The notes under the pieces were generated by a model. That model was not told where the DNA came from. It saw nothing but the letters and a program-made list of their open reading frames with translations, and ran no database searches. Shown one piece after another: positions 17,141 to 26,201 of a DNA stretch of 64,000 nucleotides. A program made the translations under genes and the position numbers. The number at the start of each line of letters is the position of its first letter. Within the stretch, counting starts at the first letter, position 1. Location: NCBI RefSeq assembly GCF_017302985.1, contig NZ_JAFIMU010000007.1:372001-436000 (forward strand). Reading direction: 5' to 3'. The DNA comes from Corallococcus macrosporus. Lineage in GTDB: Bacteria > Myxococcota > Myxococcia > Myxococcales > Myxococcaceae.

Positions 17141-17186
17141 GGCAGGTCACGCTGGACGGATCCCCCCCAGGCAGGTCAGCCTGGAC
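17141..17186. promoter_or_regulatory. 17-bp direct repeat upstream of the TerB-like gene
   Basis: GGCAGGTCACGCTGGAC (17141-17157) recurs as GGCAGGTCAGCCTGGAC (17170-17186), differing at two positions, with starts 29 bp apart. The pair lies 24 bp upstream of the TerB-like start and between divergent genes, as expected for tandem regulator sites. Confidence 0.45.
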
Positions 17187-17210
17187 CGCCCCCGGAGGAT
17201 CCGACCCCAC

Positions 17211-17549
17211 ATGGTTGCCCCGCTGCCCCCTGAGTCCCAGTTCCACATCGAAGTCATCAAGCTCCTGCTCCAGGTGGCCACCAGCGACGGCCGCGTCACC
17301 CGCGAGGAGATCGACGCCATCATCGACACCGCGCGCGGCTTCAGCGTGCCCCTGACGGAGCTCAGCGTCCTCACCCGCTGCCTCCAGGAGGGCAAGCCGC
17401 TCCCGCCGCCGAACCTGAGCGTCCTGCGCGAGGACCCCAAGGCCGTCCTCGACGCCGTGCACACCCTCATCGCGGGCGACGGCCACGTGCACGAAGCGGA
17501 GATTGAAATGGCGCGGCAGATCCGCGAGCTGCTCGGCATCGCGCCCTGA
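17211..17549 (+). CDS. TerB-like protein
   Basis: The 112-residue all-helical protein matches the TerB/TerB-like pattern: FHIEVIKLLLQVATSDGRVT and HTLIAGDGHVHEAEIEMARQ are the two DGxVxxxE acidic, metal-binding half-sites. TerB domains occur in tellurite-resistance and membrane-associated stress complexes; stand-alone versions like this have no fixed function. No signal or membrane segment. A GGAGG lies 12 nt before the ATG, rather far. Only 4 nt separate its stop from the convergent ABC exporter gene. Confidence 0.85.
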   Translation: MVAPLPPESQFHIEVIKLLLQVATSDGRVTREEIDAIIDTARGFSVPLTELSVLTRCLQEGKPLPPPNLSVLREDPKAVLDAVHTLIAGDGHVHEAEIEMARQIRELLGIAP

Positions 17550-17553
17550 GGGC

Positions 17554-19302
17554 TCAGGCCGCCACGAACTGCCGCTCCACCAGGCGCCGGTAGAGCCCCT
17601 CCTGGGCCATCAGCGCGGAGTGGCTGCCGCTCTGCACCACGCGGCCGCCCTCCAGCACCAGCACGCGGTGCGCGTTGGCCACCGTGGACAGGCGGTGCGC
17701 GATGACCAGCGTGGTGCGGCCCTGCATCAGCCGCTCCAGCGCCTCCTGCACCAGGTGCTCGCTCTCCGCGTCCAGCGCGGACGTCGCCTCGTCCAGCACC
17801 AGGATGCGCGGATCCTTCAGCACCGCCCGGGCAATGGCCACGCGCTGCTTCTGACCGCCAGACAGCTGCACGCCGCGCTCGCCCACCTCCGTGCGGTAGC
17901 CCTCCGGGAAGCGCTGGATGAAGTCGTGCGCGTTCGCGGCCTTCGCGGCGGACTCCACCTCCGCGTCCGTGGCGTCCGGCCGGCCATAGCGGATGTTGTC
18001 CGCGATGGAGCACGAGAACAGCAGCGGCTCCTGCGCCACCGCGCCCAGGTTCCTGCGCAGCCAGCCCGGGTCCAGCGCGCGCAGGTCATGCCCGTCCACC
18101 CAGATGCTCCCCGACAGCGGGTCGTACATGCGCGCGAGCAGCGCGGCGATGGTGGACTTGCCTCCGCCCGACGGCCCCACCAGCGCCACCACCTCCCCTG
18201 GCGCCAATTCCAGGTCCAGCCCCTGGAGCACCGGCACGTCCAGGCGCGAGGGGTAGGCGAAGCGCACGTCCCGGAACGACACGCGGCCCTCCAGCGACGA
18301 GGGCCGCTCCCCGCCCTCCAGCGGGATGGCGGGCACGCGGTCGATCATCTCGAACACGCGCTCCGCGGAGCCGGACGCGCGCATGAAGTCGCCCCACAGG
18401 TCCGTCAGCCCGCTCAGCGCGGTGGACACCAGCAGCGTGTACGCGAGGAACGACGTGAGGCTGCCCACGGACAGGTCCCCGCGGATCATCAGCCGGCTGC
18501 CGTACCAGAGCACCAGCGCCGCCGCGAAGAGGCCGCCAAAGCCGCTGCCCGCCATGAAGGCCGCGGACAGCCGCGAGCGCTGATACATCAGCGACAGCAC
18601 CTGGGACAGGCGCCCCCGGTAGCGCGCCACCTCGTGCCGCTCCGCCGCGAAGGCGCGCACGGTGCGGATGCCGGTGAAGACCTCGTCCGCCACACCCGTG
18701 GCGTCCGCCAGCGCCGCCTGCACCTGGCGCGAGGCCTGGCGGATGCGACGGCCCACCACGACACCCGCGATGGCCACCGGCGGCACCACCGCCACCATCA
18801 GGAGCGCCAGCGACGGCGACGTGTAGAAGAGCATCGTCAGGCCGCCCACCGCCTGCGCGCCGCTGCGCAGCGCCGTGGCGATGTTGTTGCTGACCGCGTG
18901 CTGCAGCACGGTGGTGTCCGCGGTGAGCCGGCTGGTCAGCTCGCCCGTGCGGCGCGTGTCGAAGAAGGCCACCTCCTGGTCCACCAGCCGGGCGAACAGG
19001 TCCTCGCGCAGCTTCGCGACGGCGCGCTCCCCCGCGGTGTTGAAGAAGTAGAAGCGCAGCGCATCCGACACCGCGCGCACCGCGAACACGACGGTGAGCC
19101 CCAGCGCCATGCGGTCGATGACGGTCTGGTCCTTGCCGCCCAGCGCCTCGTCGACGATGACGCGCAGCGCCTGCGGCAGCACCAGCGACAGCGCCGTGGC
19201 CACCACCAGGAAGAAGAGCCCCACGCCCAGCGCGCGGCGCTCCTCCCAGGCCAGCCGCAGCAGGCGGCTCACGGTGACGGTCCCTCGGGTGGGAGCCGTC
19301 AC
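17554..19302 (-). CDS. ABC exporter, fused permease and ATPase (MsbA-like half transporter)
   Basis: The GTG at 19302 overlaps the preceding stop as GTGA, typical of translational coupling; a second GTG at 19272 is possible. The 582-residue product has an N-terminal six-helix membrane domain (about 20-310) and a C-terminal ATPase with Walker A GPSGGGKST (~376), signature LSGGQKQR (~480), Walker B ILVLDEATSALD (~500) and the H-loop VIAHRLST (~535). Half-size exporters of this type dimerise and pump lipids, peptides or drugs. It is the last gene of the four-gene operon starting at 23299, so its cargo may be the product of the nucleotidyltransferase and MBL-fold enzymes. Confidence 0.93.
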   Translation of the reverse strand: MTAPTRGTVTVSRLLRLAWEERRALGVGLFFLVVATALSLVLPQALRVIVDEALGGKDQTVIDRMALGLTVVFAVRAVSDALRFYFFNTAGERAVAKLREDLFARLVDQEVAFFDTRRTGELTSRLTADTTVLQHAVSNNIATALRSGAQAVGGLTMLFYTSPSLALLMVAVVPPVAIAGVVVGRRIRQASRQVQAALADATGVADEVFTGIRTVRAFAAERHEVARYRGRLSQVLSLMYQRSRLSAAFMAGSGFGGLFAAALVLWYGSRLMIRGDLSVGSLTSFLAYTLLVSTALSGLTDLWGDFMRASGSAERVFEMIDRVPAIPLEGGERPSSLEGRVSFRDVRFAYPSRLDVPVLQGLDLELAPGEVVALVGPSGGGKSTIAALLARMYDPLSGSIWVDGHDLRALDPGWLRRNLGAVAQEPLLFSCSIADNIRYGRPDATDAEVESAAKAANAHDFIQRFPEGYRTEVGERGVQLSGGQKQRVAIARAVLKDPRILVLDEATSALDAESEHLVQEALERLMQGRTTLVIAHRLSTVANAHRVLVLEGGRVVQSGSHSALMAQEGLYRRLVERQFVAA

Positions 19303-20894
19303 CGGAGGAAGGACTCCGCCTGGCCGTAGGGCATGTCCCCGTCCACGCCGTGCTCCCGGCAGTGCTCCAGCAGCTTGCGAGACTCCACCAGCTGCGGGGA
19401 CTGCTCGTGGTAGCCCATCACCATCACGTGGCCCAGCCACGGCTCGCGGCCCATGGCGTAGATGCGCACCTGCCGGGGCTTGAGCCGCTGGACGATGTCG
19501 ATGGCGCGCGCCGCATTGGAGCCGTTGAGCCGCCGCGACTGGTCCATCTTGCGCGACAGCGGCGCGGGCAACAGCGGCCCGTACATCCAGCTGAGCGGCC
19601 CGCCCTCCGACTCCATGCCCAGCCACATCATGTCGATGGGGCCCACGTGCGGCTGCACGTGCTCGTACAGCCGGGGCTCCAGCGCGTTGGAGTCCGCCGC
19701 CATCAAGAGCGCCTTGCCCTCCAGCCGCACCAGGTGCGCCAGCTTGCCGCGCACGTCCAGGTCGCCGTGCTCACCCAGGAACGGCAGGCCCACCAGCTCG
19801 CCACCGGGCACCGGCAGCGCCTCCAGCTCTGACAGCGTCACCACGTTGCGGAAGCCCGCCTGCTGGAGCATCAGCTTCAGCGACGGGTCCACCAGCGCAC
19901 CGCCGCCGCCCGCGGGCACCACCACCGTGCCGATGCGGTGGCGCAGCTGGAGCAGCGGCTCGAACATCAGGTGGTCCGCGTGGCCGTGCGTGAGCAGCAC
20001 GTAGTCAATGCGCTCCGGCAGGTCCGCGAAGGTGAAGCGCGGCAGGTCGGTGGGGAAGTCGTAGCTCACCACCGGGTCGGTGAGCACGCTCACGTGGCGT
20101 GACTCGATCAGCACGCACGCGTGGCCGAAGTAGCGCACGCGCACCCCGTCGCCGTCGTAGCGCGGGGCGGGCCGGGGCGGCTCGGGCGTGAAGAAGGTGG
20201 CGAAGGTGTCCCCGTCCTGGGGGGCAATCCCCAGCGCGTCGCGCACCGTCTCCAGCGGGGCCGGCGTGCGCCGCATGGCGAACAGCGTGTCCCAGGCCTC
20301 GTGCTTGAACGGCAGCCGCACCTGGAGATCGCCTTCCCGCGAGTCGTCCAGCCGGGGCGTGCTGAAGACATACGGACGCGCGTCCCCGTGCACCAGCCGC
20401 AGGGACATGCTCTGCGAGGACTCGCGGTGGAAGGGGCTGCGGTAGAGCAGCGGCTCGAAGAAGCGCGCGGACGCGCGGTTCCGCAGGTCATACGTGAGCT
20501 CCACGTAGCCGCGCAGCAGGTCCGGCACGCGCGGGTACAGTTCCTCCAGCGAGTAGCCCTCCGCCGACGCGAGCAGCGCGTCCAGCTCGCGCATCGCGGC
20601 CGCGTACCGCATGGCCAGCGACTCCTCCTGGAGCGTGCGCTCCAGCAGCGCCTTCACCTCCCCCACCCGCTCCACGCCGCAGTTGAGGTAGGGACCGCCG
20701 CGCAGCGCCGGGCTCTTCAGCGCCGCGACGTGGATGGCGGGGTTCGCGACGAAGGACTCCATGATCTTCACATGGAGGTTCGCGACGAACAGCGGCGCCG
20801 TCATGGGCGACGCCAGGAACCACCATGCGTACCATTGGTTGTGGAGCGGCTCGGCGACGACGTTCTGCTTCAGGTACACCGGGGGGCGCGACAT
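19299..20894 (-). CDS. Metallo-beta-lactamase-fold hydrolase with a large N-terminal domain
   Basis: The ATG at 20894 has an AAGGAG 5 nt upstream. The 531-residue protein has two parts. Residues 1 to about 235 form an N-terminal domain I do not recognise (NVVAEPLHNQWYAWWFLASP, later FEPLLYRSPFHRESSQ). Residues about 250-531 form an MBL-fold domain with the metal motif THGHADHL (~301-308), ADSNALEP and a C-terminal GYHEQSP. It is much longer than ordinary MBL hydrolases of 250-350 residues. The gene sits 21 nt after the nucleotidyltransferase gene and is coupled to the ABC exporter. Natural-product or lipid chemistry is possible, but the substrate is unknown. Confidence 0.85.
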   Translation of the reverse strand: MSRPPVYLKQNVVAEPLHNQWYAWWFLASPMTAPLFVANLHVKIMESFVANPAIHVAALKSPALRGGPYLNCGVERVGEVKALLERTLQEESLAMRYAAAMRELDALLASAEGYSLEELYPRVPDLLRGYVELTYDLRNRASARFFEPLLYRSPFHRESSQSMSLRLVHGDARPYVFSTPRLDDSREGDLQVRLPFKHEAWDTLFAMRRTPAPLETVRDALGIAPQDGDTFATFFTPEPPRPAPRYDGDGVRVRYFGHACVLIESRHVSVLTDPVVSYDFPTDLPRFTFADLPERIDYVLLTHGHADHLMFEPLLQLRHRIGTVVVPAGGGGALVDPSLKLMLQQAGFRNVVTLSELEALPVPGGELVGLPFLGEHGDLDVRGKLAHLVRLEGKALLMAADSNALEPRLYEHVQPHVGPIDMMWLGMESEGGPLSWMYGPLLPAPLSRKMDQSRRLNGSNAARAIDIVQRLKPRQVRIYAMGREPWLGHVMVMGYHEQSPQLVESRKLLEHCREHGVDGDMPYGQAESFLR

Positions 20895-20915
20895 CAACAC
20901 TCCTTCAAGGGTTTC

Positions 20916-21932
20916 TCAGGCGGCCTTCGCCAGCCGGACCAGCGACTCACGCGCGGCCTCGCGCAGCGAGGGCTCCGGCGAGTCCAGCAGCCGCTCCAGC
21001 GCCTGGCGCACGTCCGCGTCCGGATAGGCGATGTCGCCCAGCCGCCGGGCCGCCATCACCCGGTCGCGCACCGCCCCGCGCGTCAGCTCCAGCAGGAGGA
21101 AGTCGCGGTAGCGCGCGAGGAAGGTGTTCTCCGCGTCCAGCATCCGCGCGCACGCGTCCTTCAGCGCGGCCTTCGCCTCCGCGTCCTCCGGCACGCGGTA
21201 GCCCCACTTCTGGCGCAGCGCGAAGATGGACTCGTACAGCGGCGTCCAGGTGTCGTTCAGGTGCTCGCGGTGCGCCTGGATGGCGTCGCGCTTGGAGAAG
21301 GTGTGGCGGCCCGCGTCCAGCGCCACCACCGCCGTCGCCATCCGGCACGCCAGGGTGACCAGCTCCTTGAAGCCCCGGTGCAGGTTGCCCTGCGCGTCCG
21401 TCACCTCGCGGTAGTCGTAGCCGTACAGCTCGCCGCCCGGGTCCGGGTACGCCAGCGGGAAGCGCAGGGGCGCGTCCTCCGGGCGGGCCCGCGCGCGTTC
21501 GATGAACCGGTAGGGCTGGTGCATGCTGTGGCGCGTCCACGCCTCCAGCGGCATCAGCGGCACGCGGTCGCGGAGGTCCTCGCCCGCGATGAGCAGCGCG
21601 TTCTGCTTGAGGTTCACCTCGCCCTCGGCGACGAGCCGCGACTCCTCCACCGCGTTCAGGTCCAGCGGGTAGCGGGCCAGCGGACCCACCGCCATGCGGA
21701 AGCGCTCGAAGCGGTCCTCCTCGCCGGGCAGGAACGCGTCCTTGAAGACGAGCGTGAGGTCCAGGTCGCTCTCGCCCACCGCCTCGCTGGTGGCGTGGCT
21801 GCCCACCAGGTAGCAGGCCCGCACGCGCCCCGGGAACGTGAGCGCGTACAGCCCCACGAAGCCGAACAGCAGCGCGTTGACGCCCATGTCCTCCGTCAGC
21901 CCGACCAGCGACACCTCTTCCACGTCCGTCAC
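20916..21932 (-). CDS. Nucleotidyltransferase-domain protein with C-terminal HEAT-like repeats
   Basis: The start is GTG at 21932, overlapping the upstream stop as GTGA. In the 338-residue product, GSHATSEAVGESDLDLTLVF (about 44-63) is the classic GSxxxxxxxSDxDL motif of the polymerase-beta nucleotidyltransferase superfamily. A helical middle region follows (LNDTWTPLYESIFALR). The last ~70 residues (DVRQALERLLDSPEPSLREA) look like HEAT/PBS repeats. Related enzymes adenylylate small molecules, proteins or antibiotics; the acceptor here is unknown. Cytoplasmic. The gene is second in the operon. Confidence 0.88.
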   Translation of the reverse strand: MTDVEEVSLVGLTEDMGVNALLFGFVGLYALTFPGRVRACYLVGSHATSEAVGESDLDLTLVFKDAFLPGEEDRFERFRMAVGPLARYPLDLNAVEESRLVAEGEVNLKQNALLIAGEDLRDRVPLMPLEAWTRHSMHQPYRFIERARARPEDAPLRFPLAYPDPGGELYGYDYREVTDAQGNLHRGFKELVTLACRMATAVVALDAGRHTFSKRDAIQAHREHLNDTWTPLYESIFALRQKWGYRVPEDAEAKAALKDACARMLDAENTFLARYRDFLLLELTRGAVRDRVMAARRLGDIAYPDADVRQALERLLDSPEPSLREAARESLVRLAKAA

Positions 21933-23299
21933 GCGGTCACCTGCAGGGGGTGGGCTTCCTTGTGCTCCGGCGCGCCCGCGAGCCTGCGGGTGAGCCGGCG
22001 GCGCACGACGTCCACGTGCTCGCGGAAGAAGTAGAGGTTCTCCGCGTAGGCGATGGGCACCGCGATGCGGTTCACCTCGCGCTCCGCCTCCTCCAGCCGC
22101 TTGAGCATGTCCTGGAGCATCTCCTGGTCCGGGTCCTCCTCCAGCTGGATTTCAATCTCCTTCAGCCGCGCGTACCACCGGTGGATGCGCGAGCGCACCC
22201 GCCACAGGAACACCGCGGGCACCGCGCGCCCCAGCGGCACCACCACCGCGATGATGGGCACCAGCATCACCCACAGCCGGTCCACCAGGTTCGCCGCCCA
22301 GAACGGCAGGTAGCGCTGGAGCAGCGGAACGCCCGTCGCGTAGTAGCGCTTCGCCTCGCTGCTCAGCGGGAAGCCCGCCGCGAGCGGCGCGGGGAACTCG
22401 CCCGTCTTGTCCAGGATGCCCGCCGTGCCGGAAATCTCACTGGCCGCGCGCATCAGGAGGTACGCGAGCGCCGGGTGCAGCGTGTCGCGCGCCAGCAGGA
22501 GCGCGTTGGGCGCGAGCAGCACCACGTCCTGGTCCGGCACGTTCTTCGCGAAGTCGAACACGCCCTGCGGCAGCACGTGGCGCGACAGGTACGGGTAGCG
22601 GCGCGTGTACGCCTCCGCGCGATTGAAGCTGAGCAGCCGCACGTCCTTCACCGCGGCCAGCTTGTGGATGCGCGGAGACTCCGCCGGCGACACCAGGAAC
22701 ACCGCGTCCACCTTGCCCTGCGTCAGCGCGTCGATGGCCGCGTCCCGGTCCAGGGGCAGCAGCTCCGTGGGCGCGGTGTCCACCTTGTTCGCCTGCAGCA
22801 GCGTCATCGCCAGCGCGCGCGTGCCGCTCTCCTCGGGCCCCACCGCGATGCGCTTGCCGGCGAGGCCGCGCACGTCGTCCACGGGCTCGCCCCGGTAGAA
22901 GACCCACAGCGGCACGTAGGAGAGGCTGCCCAGCGACGCCACGTGCTCCGGCACCTCCTGCCCCTTGCCGCCGGTGGTGCCGCTCTGCGCGAAGGCGATG
23001 TCCACCCCGCTGTCCTCCGCGTCCAGCAGCGCCACGCTGCCCACGGAGCCCTTCGTGTTGCGCAGCTCCAGCGTCACCCCGTGCTGCGCGAGGAACTTCT
23101 GGTAGCGCTTCGCCATGTAGTTGAAGCCGCCCTCGTCCGGCGCCAGCGCCATCACCAGCGTCTTGGGCGGCGCGGGCTTGACGAAATAGAACGTCACCGC
23201 GAACGCGACCGCGATGAGCAGCGTCGCGGGGGCGACGGCGATCCACAGGTCGCGCCGCAACGTGCGCTTGAGCTGCGCCTTCAACGTGTCCGTCTTCAT
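21929..23299 (-). CDS. TAXI-family (TRAP-type) solute-binding protein, membrane anchored
   Basis: The 456-residue protein has an N-terminal membrane anchor (LWIAVAPATLLIAVAFAVTF), a TAXI-type substrate-binding domain (about 45-330; LVMALAPDEGGFNYMAKRY, SGVDIAFAQSGTTGG, KRIAVGPEESGTRALAMTLL), then a membrane segment (WVMLVPIIAVVVPLGRAVPA) and a coiled, acidic tail (EIEIQLEEDPDQEMLQDMLK). TAXI proteins normally deliver solutes to a TRAP permease, but no permease gene is nearby. The tail and double anchoring are unusual for a transport component, so a sensory role is possible. First gene of the four-gene operon; no Shine-Dalgarno, and a TATACT box 10 nt from the ATG. Confidence 0.88.
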   Translation of the reverse strand: MKTDTLKAQLKRTLRRDLWIAVAPATLLIAVAFAVTFYFVKPAPPKTLVMALAPDEGGFNYMAKRYQKFLAQHGVTLELRNTKGSVGSVALLDAEDSGVDIAFAQSGTTGGKGQEVPEHVASLGSLSYVPLWVFYRGEPVDDVRGLAGKRIAVGPEESGTRALAMTLLQANKVDTAPTELLPLDRDAAIDALTQGKVDAVFLVSPAESPRIHKLAAVKDVRLLSFNRAEAYTRRYPYLSRHVLPQGVFDFAKNVPDQDVVLLAPNALLLARDTLHPALAYLLMRAASEISGTAGILDKTGEFPAPLAAGFPLSSEAKRYYATGVPLLQRYLPFWAANLVDRLWVMLVPIIAVVVPLGRAVPAVFLWRVRSRIHRWYARLKEIEIQLEEDPDQEMLQDMLKRLEEAEREVNRIAVPIAYAENLYFFREHVDVVRRRLTRRLAGAPEHKEAHPLQVTA

Positions 23300-23309
23300 G
23301 AGGATGGGC

Positions 23310-23315
23310 AGTATA
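23310..23315 (-). promoter_or_regulatory. -10 element (TATACT) for the four-gene operon
   Basis: TATACT reads on the minus strand and ends 10 nt before the ATG at 23299. There is no Shine-Dalgarno sequence between. This would give a leader of only a few nucleotides. Confidence 0.5.
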
Positions 23316-23449
23316 CCGACCGCGCCGTGCGGGGCCCCGCCGTACACCGCGTTCGTCCAAGCAGGCGAGCACGTCCCGACCCAGGGGCACTTGGCGCAAC
23401 CCCTTGCGCGACACACCCTCCCTCCCAGGCCTTTTTGAAGGGGTGTGGC

Positions 23450-24994
23450 ATGGGTTGGCGCGGCGGGTGGGTGATGTCTTTGCTGGTGGTGGGGGTGGGC
23501 TGCGGCGGGGCGCTTCCCGAGGAGCAGACGGAAGCGGGCCTCGCACAGGAGCCTACCTCGGCCCCGGACGTGACGGCGGAGGCCCTCTGCCTTCCCACCG
23601 ACGCGGGCACCCAGCGGGTGAAGACCATCCTCCCCCCTTCGGAGCTGGGCATCCCGCGCTTCGCGATGGGCCCGGGGGACTTCGAGTCCTTCCAGGGGAC
23701 GCTGCACTTCGCGGTGAACTTCGAGGACGGCCGCCGCGGCCTGTGGCGGAGCACCGGCACGGACGCGGGCACCACGCCGGTGCGAAGCTTTTCGGCGACG
23801 GACGGCACCTCGACGCCGCGCCTGTCACAACTCACCGCCACCCCGACGCAGCTCTTCTTCCAAGCGCCGGACTCGGTGCACGGCAACGAGCTGTGGGTGA
23901 GTGACGGGACGACGGCCGGCACCCACGTGGTGCGGGACCTCACGCCGGGCTCGGAGGACTCGTACCTGACGCACCTGACGGCGGCGGGCTCCACGCTCGT
24001 GTTCTTCCGGGAGGTGTTCGACACCACCGTCTTCACCACGCGCTACGAGCTGTGGAAGTCCGACGGCACCGCCGCGGGCACGGTGCGCCTGCGCGACTTC
24101 GGCACCCGCGTGGAGGTGAGCTACCTGGACGCGAAGCCAGGCAACGCGCTGCTGTTCTTCGTGCGCGAGCTGGAGGGTGGCATCTCGCTGTGGCGCACGG
24201 ACGGCACCGCCACGGGCACCGTCCAGTTGAAGCGGCTGGATGCGGGCCCCAACACCTTCCCGAACGACGTGCGCACCTCCGGCGCGCTCACCCTCTTCAA
24301 GCTGGACGAGAGCACCGGCCTGTCGGAGCTGTGGAAGTCGGACGGCACGGCGGCCGGCACGCTGCGGCTGGCGTCGTTCGGCTCCACGCGGTCCATGCGC
24401 GTGCTGGGCGCGCTGGGTGCGCACGCGTACGTCACGACGACCAGCTACAGCACCCAGTACATGGTGCTCTACCGCGTGCCGCTCGCGGGCGGGAACCCGG
24501 AGCCCGTCTTCACGCTGCCCAATGACTACGCGTCGCAGGGCCCGGCGTTCCCGTACATCGACGCCGTGAGCCAGGTGCCGGGCGGCTCCCGGCTGTACTT
24601 CTCCGTGGCCATCGGCAGTGACGGTCCGGCGCCGCGCGACACGCAGCTCTGGGTGACGAACGGCACCGCCGGGGGCACCACCCTGCTGCGCCGGCCGCTG
24701 AGCCTGTCGGACGAGTACAGCTCGCCGGTGTACGCGGTGGCGGACAACCTGGTCTTCTTCAGCGCCTACGACCCCGCGACGGGCATCGAGCCCTGGGTGA
24801 GCAACGGCACGACGGGCGGGACGCGCCGCCTCAAGAACATCGCCGCGCCGGCCCAGGGGGACTCCTCCTACCCGCGCGAGTTCTTCCGTCAGGGCAACCG
24901 CGTCTACTTCAGCGCCTATGACGAAACGCTGAACGCGCAGCTGTGGTCCAGCGCGCTCAGCAACACCTGCGTGGCGCCGGACGACGCCCTGTAG
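23450..24994 (+). CDS. ELWxxDGT-repeat lipoprotein
   Basis: The ATG at 23450 is chosen because it follows GAAGGGG and opens a lipoprotein signal (WVMSLLVVGVGCGG). The 514-residue protein contains at least seven repeats of the ELWxSDGTxxGTxxxxD type (for example ELWVSDGTTAGTHVVRDL, ELWKSDGTAAGTVRLRDF, EPWVSNGTTGGTRRLKN). Such repeats are a hallmark of myxobacterial cell-surface proteins and probably fold as a beta-propeller. Located at the outer membrane or surface. The binding partner is unknown. It stands alone. Confidence 0.92.
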   Translation: MGWRGGWVMSLLVVGVGCGGALPEEQTEAGLAQEPTSAPDVTAEALCLPTDAGTQRVKTILPPSELGIPRFAMGPGDFESFQGTLHFAVNFEDGRRGLWRSTGTDAGTTPVRSFSATDGTSTPRLSQLTATPTQLFFQAPDSVHGNELWVSDGTTAGTHVVRDLTPGSEDSYLTHLTAAGSTLVFFREVFDTTVFTTRYELWKSDGTAAGTVRLRDFGTRVEVSYLDAKPGNALLFFVRELEGGISLWRTDGTATGTVQLKRLDAGPNTFPNDVRTSGALTLFKLDESTGLSELWKSDGTAAGTLRLASFGSTRSMRVLGALGAHAYVTTTSYSTQYMVLYRVPLAGGNPEPVFTLPNDYASQGPAFPYIDAVSQVPGGSRLYFSVAIGSDGPAPRDTQLWVTNGTAGGTTLLRRPLSLSDEYSSPVYAVADNLVFFSAYDPATGIEPWVSNGTTGGTRRLKNIAAPAQGDSSYPREFFRQGNRVYFSAYDETLNAQLWSSALSNTCVAPDDAL

Positions 24995-25106
24995 GTCTTT
25001 TCCCGCCTCCCCGCCCCGGCCGGTACCGGACGCGGGGACGCTGGCCCGCCCGGTCTCCAGGCGGGTGACCGTGCCAGGGCGGAGCGTGGGTGTTACACAC
25101 CCGCGC

Positions 25107-26177
25107 ATGCCCACCGTCAGTGACAGCGCGCGCCGCTCGGGACTCCGCCTTGAACGCAGCCGGGCCTCCCGTCAGTTCGAGGGCCAGGGCTTCCGCAACA
25201 CCGCCCCCGTGGGGCCCGGCCTCCAGGGCAACCCGCTGCCGCTCCTGGGCGAGTACTTCTTCGGCGGCACGCAGCGCACCCCGCCCGCGCCGCTGCCGGT
25301 GGAGGATCCGCGCGGCACCTGGGCCCGCGCGCCGGACACGGGCCTGCGCGTCACGTGGCTGGGCCACAGCACGATGCTGCTGGAGGTGGACGGGGCGCGC
25401 GTGCTCACCGACCCCGTCTTCGGCGACCGGGCCTCGCCCGTGTCCTTCGCGGGCCCCAAGCGCTTCCACGCCACGCCCGTGCCGGTGGACGCGCTGCCGG
25501 ACCTGGACGCGGTGCTGGTGTCACACGACCACTACGACCACCTGTGCCGGAGCACCATCCAGGCGCTGGCGAAGCGGCGCGTGCCCTTCGTCACCGCGCT
25601 GGGCGTGGGCCGCCACCTGGAGGCCTTCGGCGTGGCGCCGGAGCTGATCACGGAGCTGGACTGGTGGGAGGAGCACCGCGTGGGCCCGGTGTCCTTCCGC
25701 GCGGCGCCCTCGCAGCACTTCTCCGGACGGGGCCTGGGCGACCGCAACTCCACGCTGTGGGCGTCGTGGGTGCTCACCACCGACAAGCACCGGCTGTTCT
25801 TCAGCGGCGACACCGGCCTCACCCCGGAGTTCGAGGAGATTGGCCGCAGGTGTGGCCCCTTCGACCTGGTGATGCTGGAGGTGGGCGCGTTCCACCCGAG
25901 CTGGGGCGGCATCCACCTGGGCCCGGAGAACGCGCTCAAGGCGCACGCGATGCTGGGCGGCGGCACGCTGATGCCGGTGCACTGGGGCACCTTCAACCTG
26001 GCGCTGCACGCCTGGGATGAGCCCGTGGAGACGCTGGTGCGGCTGGCCACGGAGCAGCAGGTGCGCCTGTTCACGCCGGGCCTGGGCCGCGGCCTGGAGC
26101 CCTCGCGCGTGGAGGGCGTGACGCCGTGGTGGCGAGAGGTCGGCGAGCCCCGGCTCGTGCCCCGGCTGGCGCCGTGA
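25107..26177 (+). CDS. NAPE-PLD-like MBL-fold hydrolase
   Basis: The ATG at 25107 gives 356 residues; an in-frame GTG 42 nt upstream is less likely. The protein follows the NAPE-PLD/UlaG branch of the metallo-beta-lactamase fold: an N-terminal lead (RFHATPVPVD), TWLGHSTMLLEVDGARVLTD, metal motif SHDHYDHL (~139-146), LFFSGDTGLTPEFEEI, and MPVHWGTFNLALHAWDEP near the C-terminus. Family members cleave phosphodiester bonds in phospholipids or cyclic sugar phosphates. No signal peptide is seen. It is monocistronic between an ELWxxDGT protein and a glycosidase. Confidence 0.9.
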   Translation: MPTVSDSARRSGLRLERSRASRQFEGQGFRNTAPVGPGLQGNPLPLLGEYFFGGTQRTPPAPLPVEDPRGTWARAPDTGLRVTWLGHSTMLLEVDGARVLTDPVFGDRASPVSFAGPKRFHATPVPVDALPDLDAVLVSHDHYDHLCRSTIQALAKRRVPFVTALGVGRHLEAFGVAPELITELDWWEEHRVGPVSFRAAPSQHFSGRGLGDRNSTLWASWVLTTDKHRLFFSGDTGLTPEFEEIGRRCGPFDLVMLEVGAFHPSWGGIHLGPENALKAHAMLGGGTLMPVHWGTFNLALHAWDEPVETLVRLATEQQVRLFTPGLGRGLEPSRVEGVTPWWREVGEPRLVPRLAP

Positions 26178-26188
26178 GGCATTGGGCG

Positions 26189-26194
26189 TAGAGT
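26189..26194 (+). promoter_or_regulatory. -10-like TAGAGT element
   Basis: TAGAGT ends 7 nt before the ATG of the glycoside hydrolase gene, with no Shine-Dalgarno sequence. This is compatible with a leaderless mRNA. Confidence 0.4.
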
Positions 26195-26201
26195 CGCGCC
26201 C

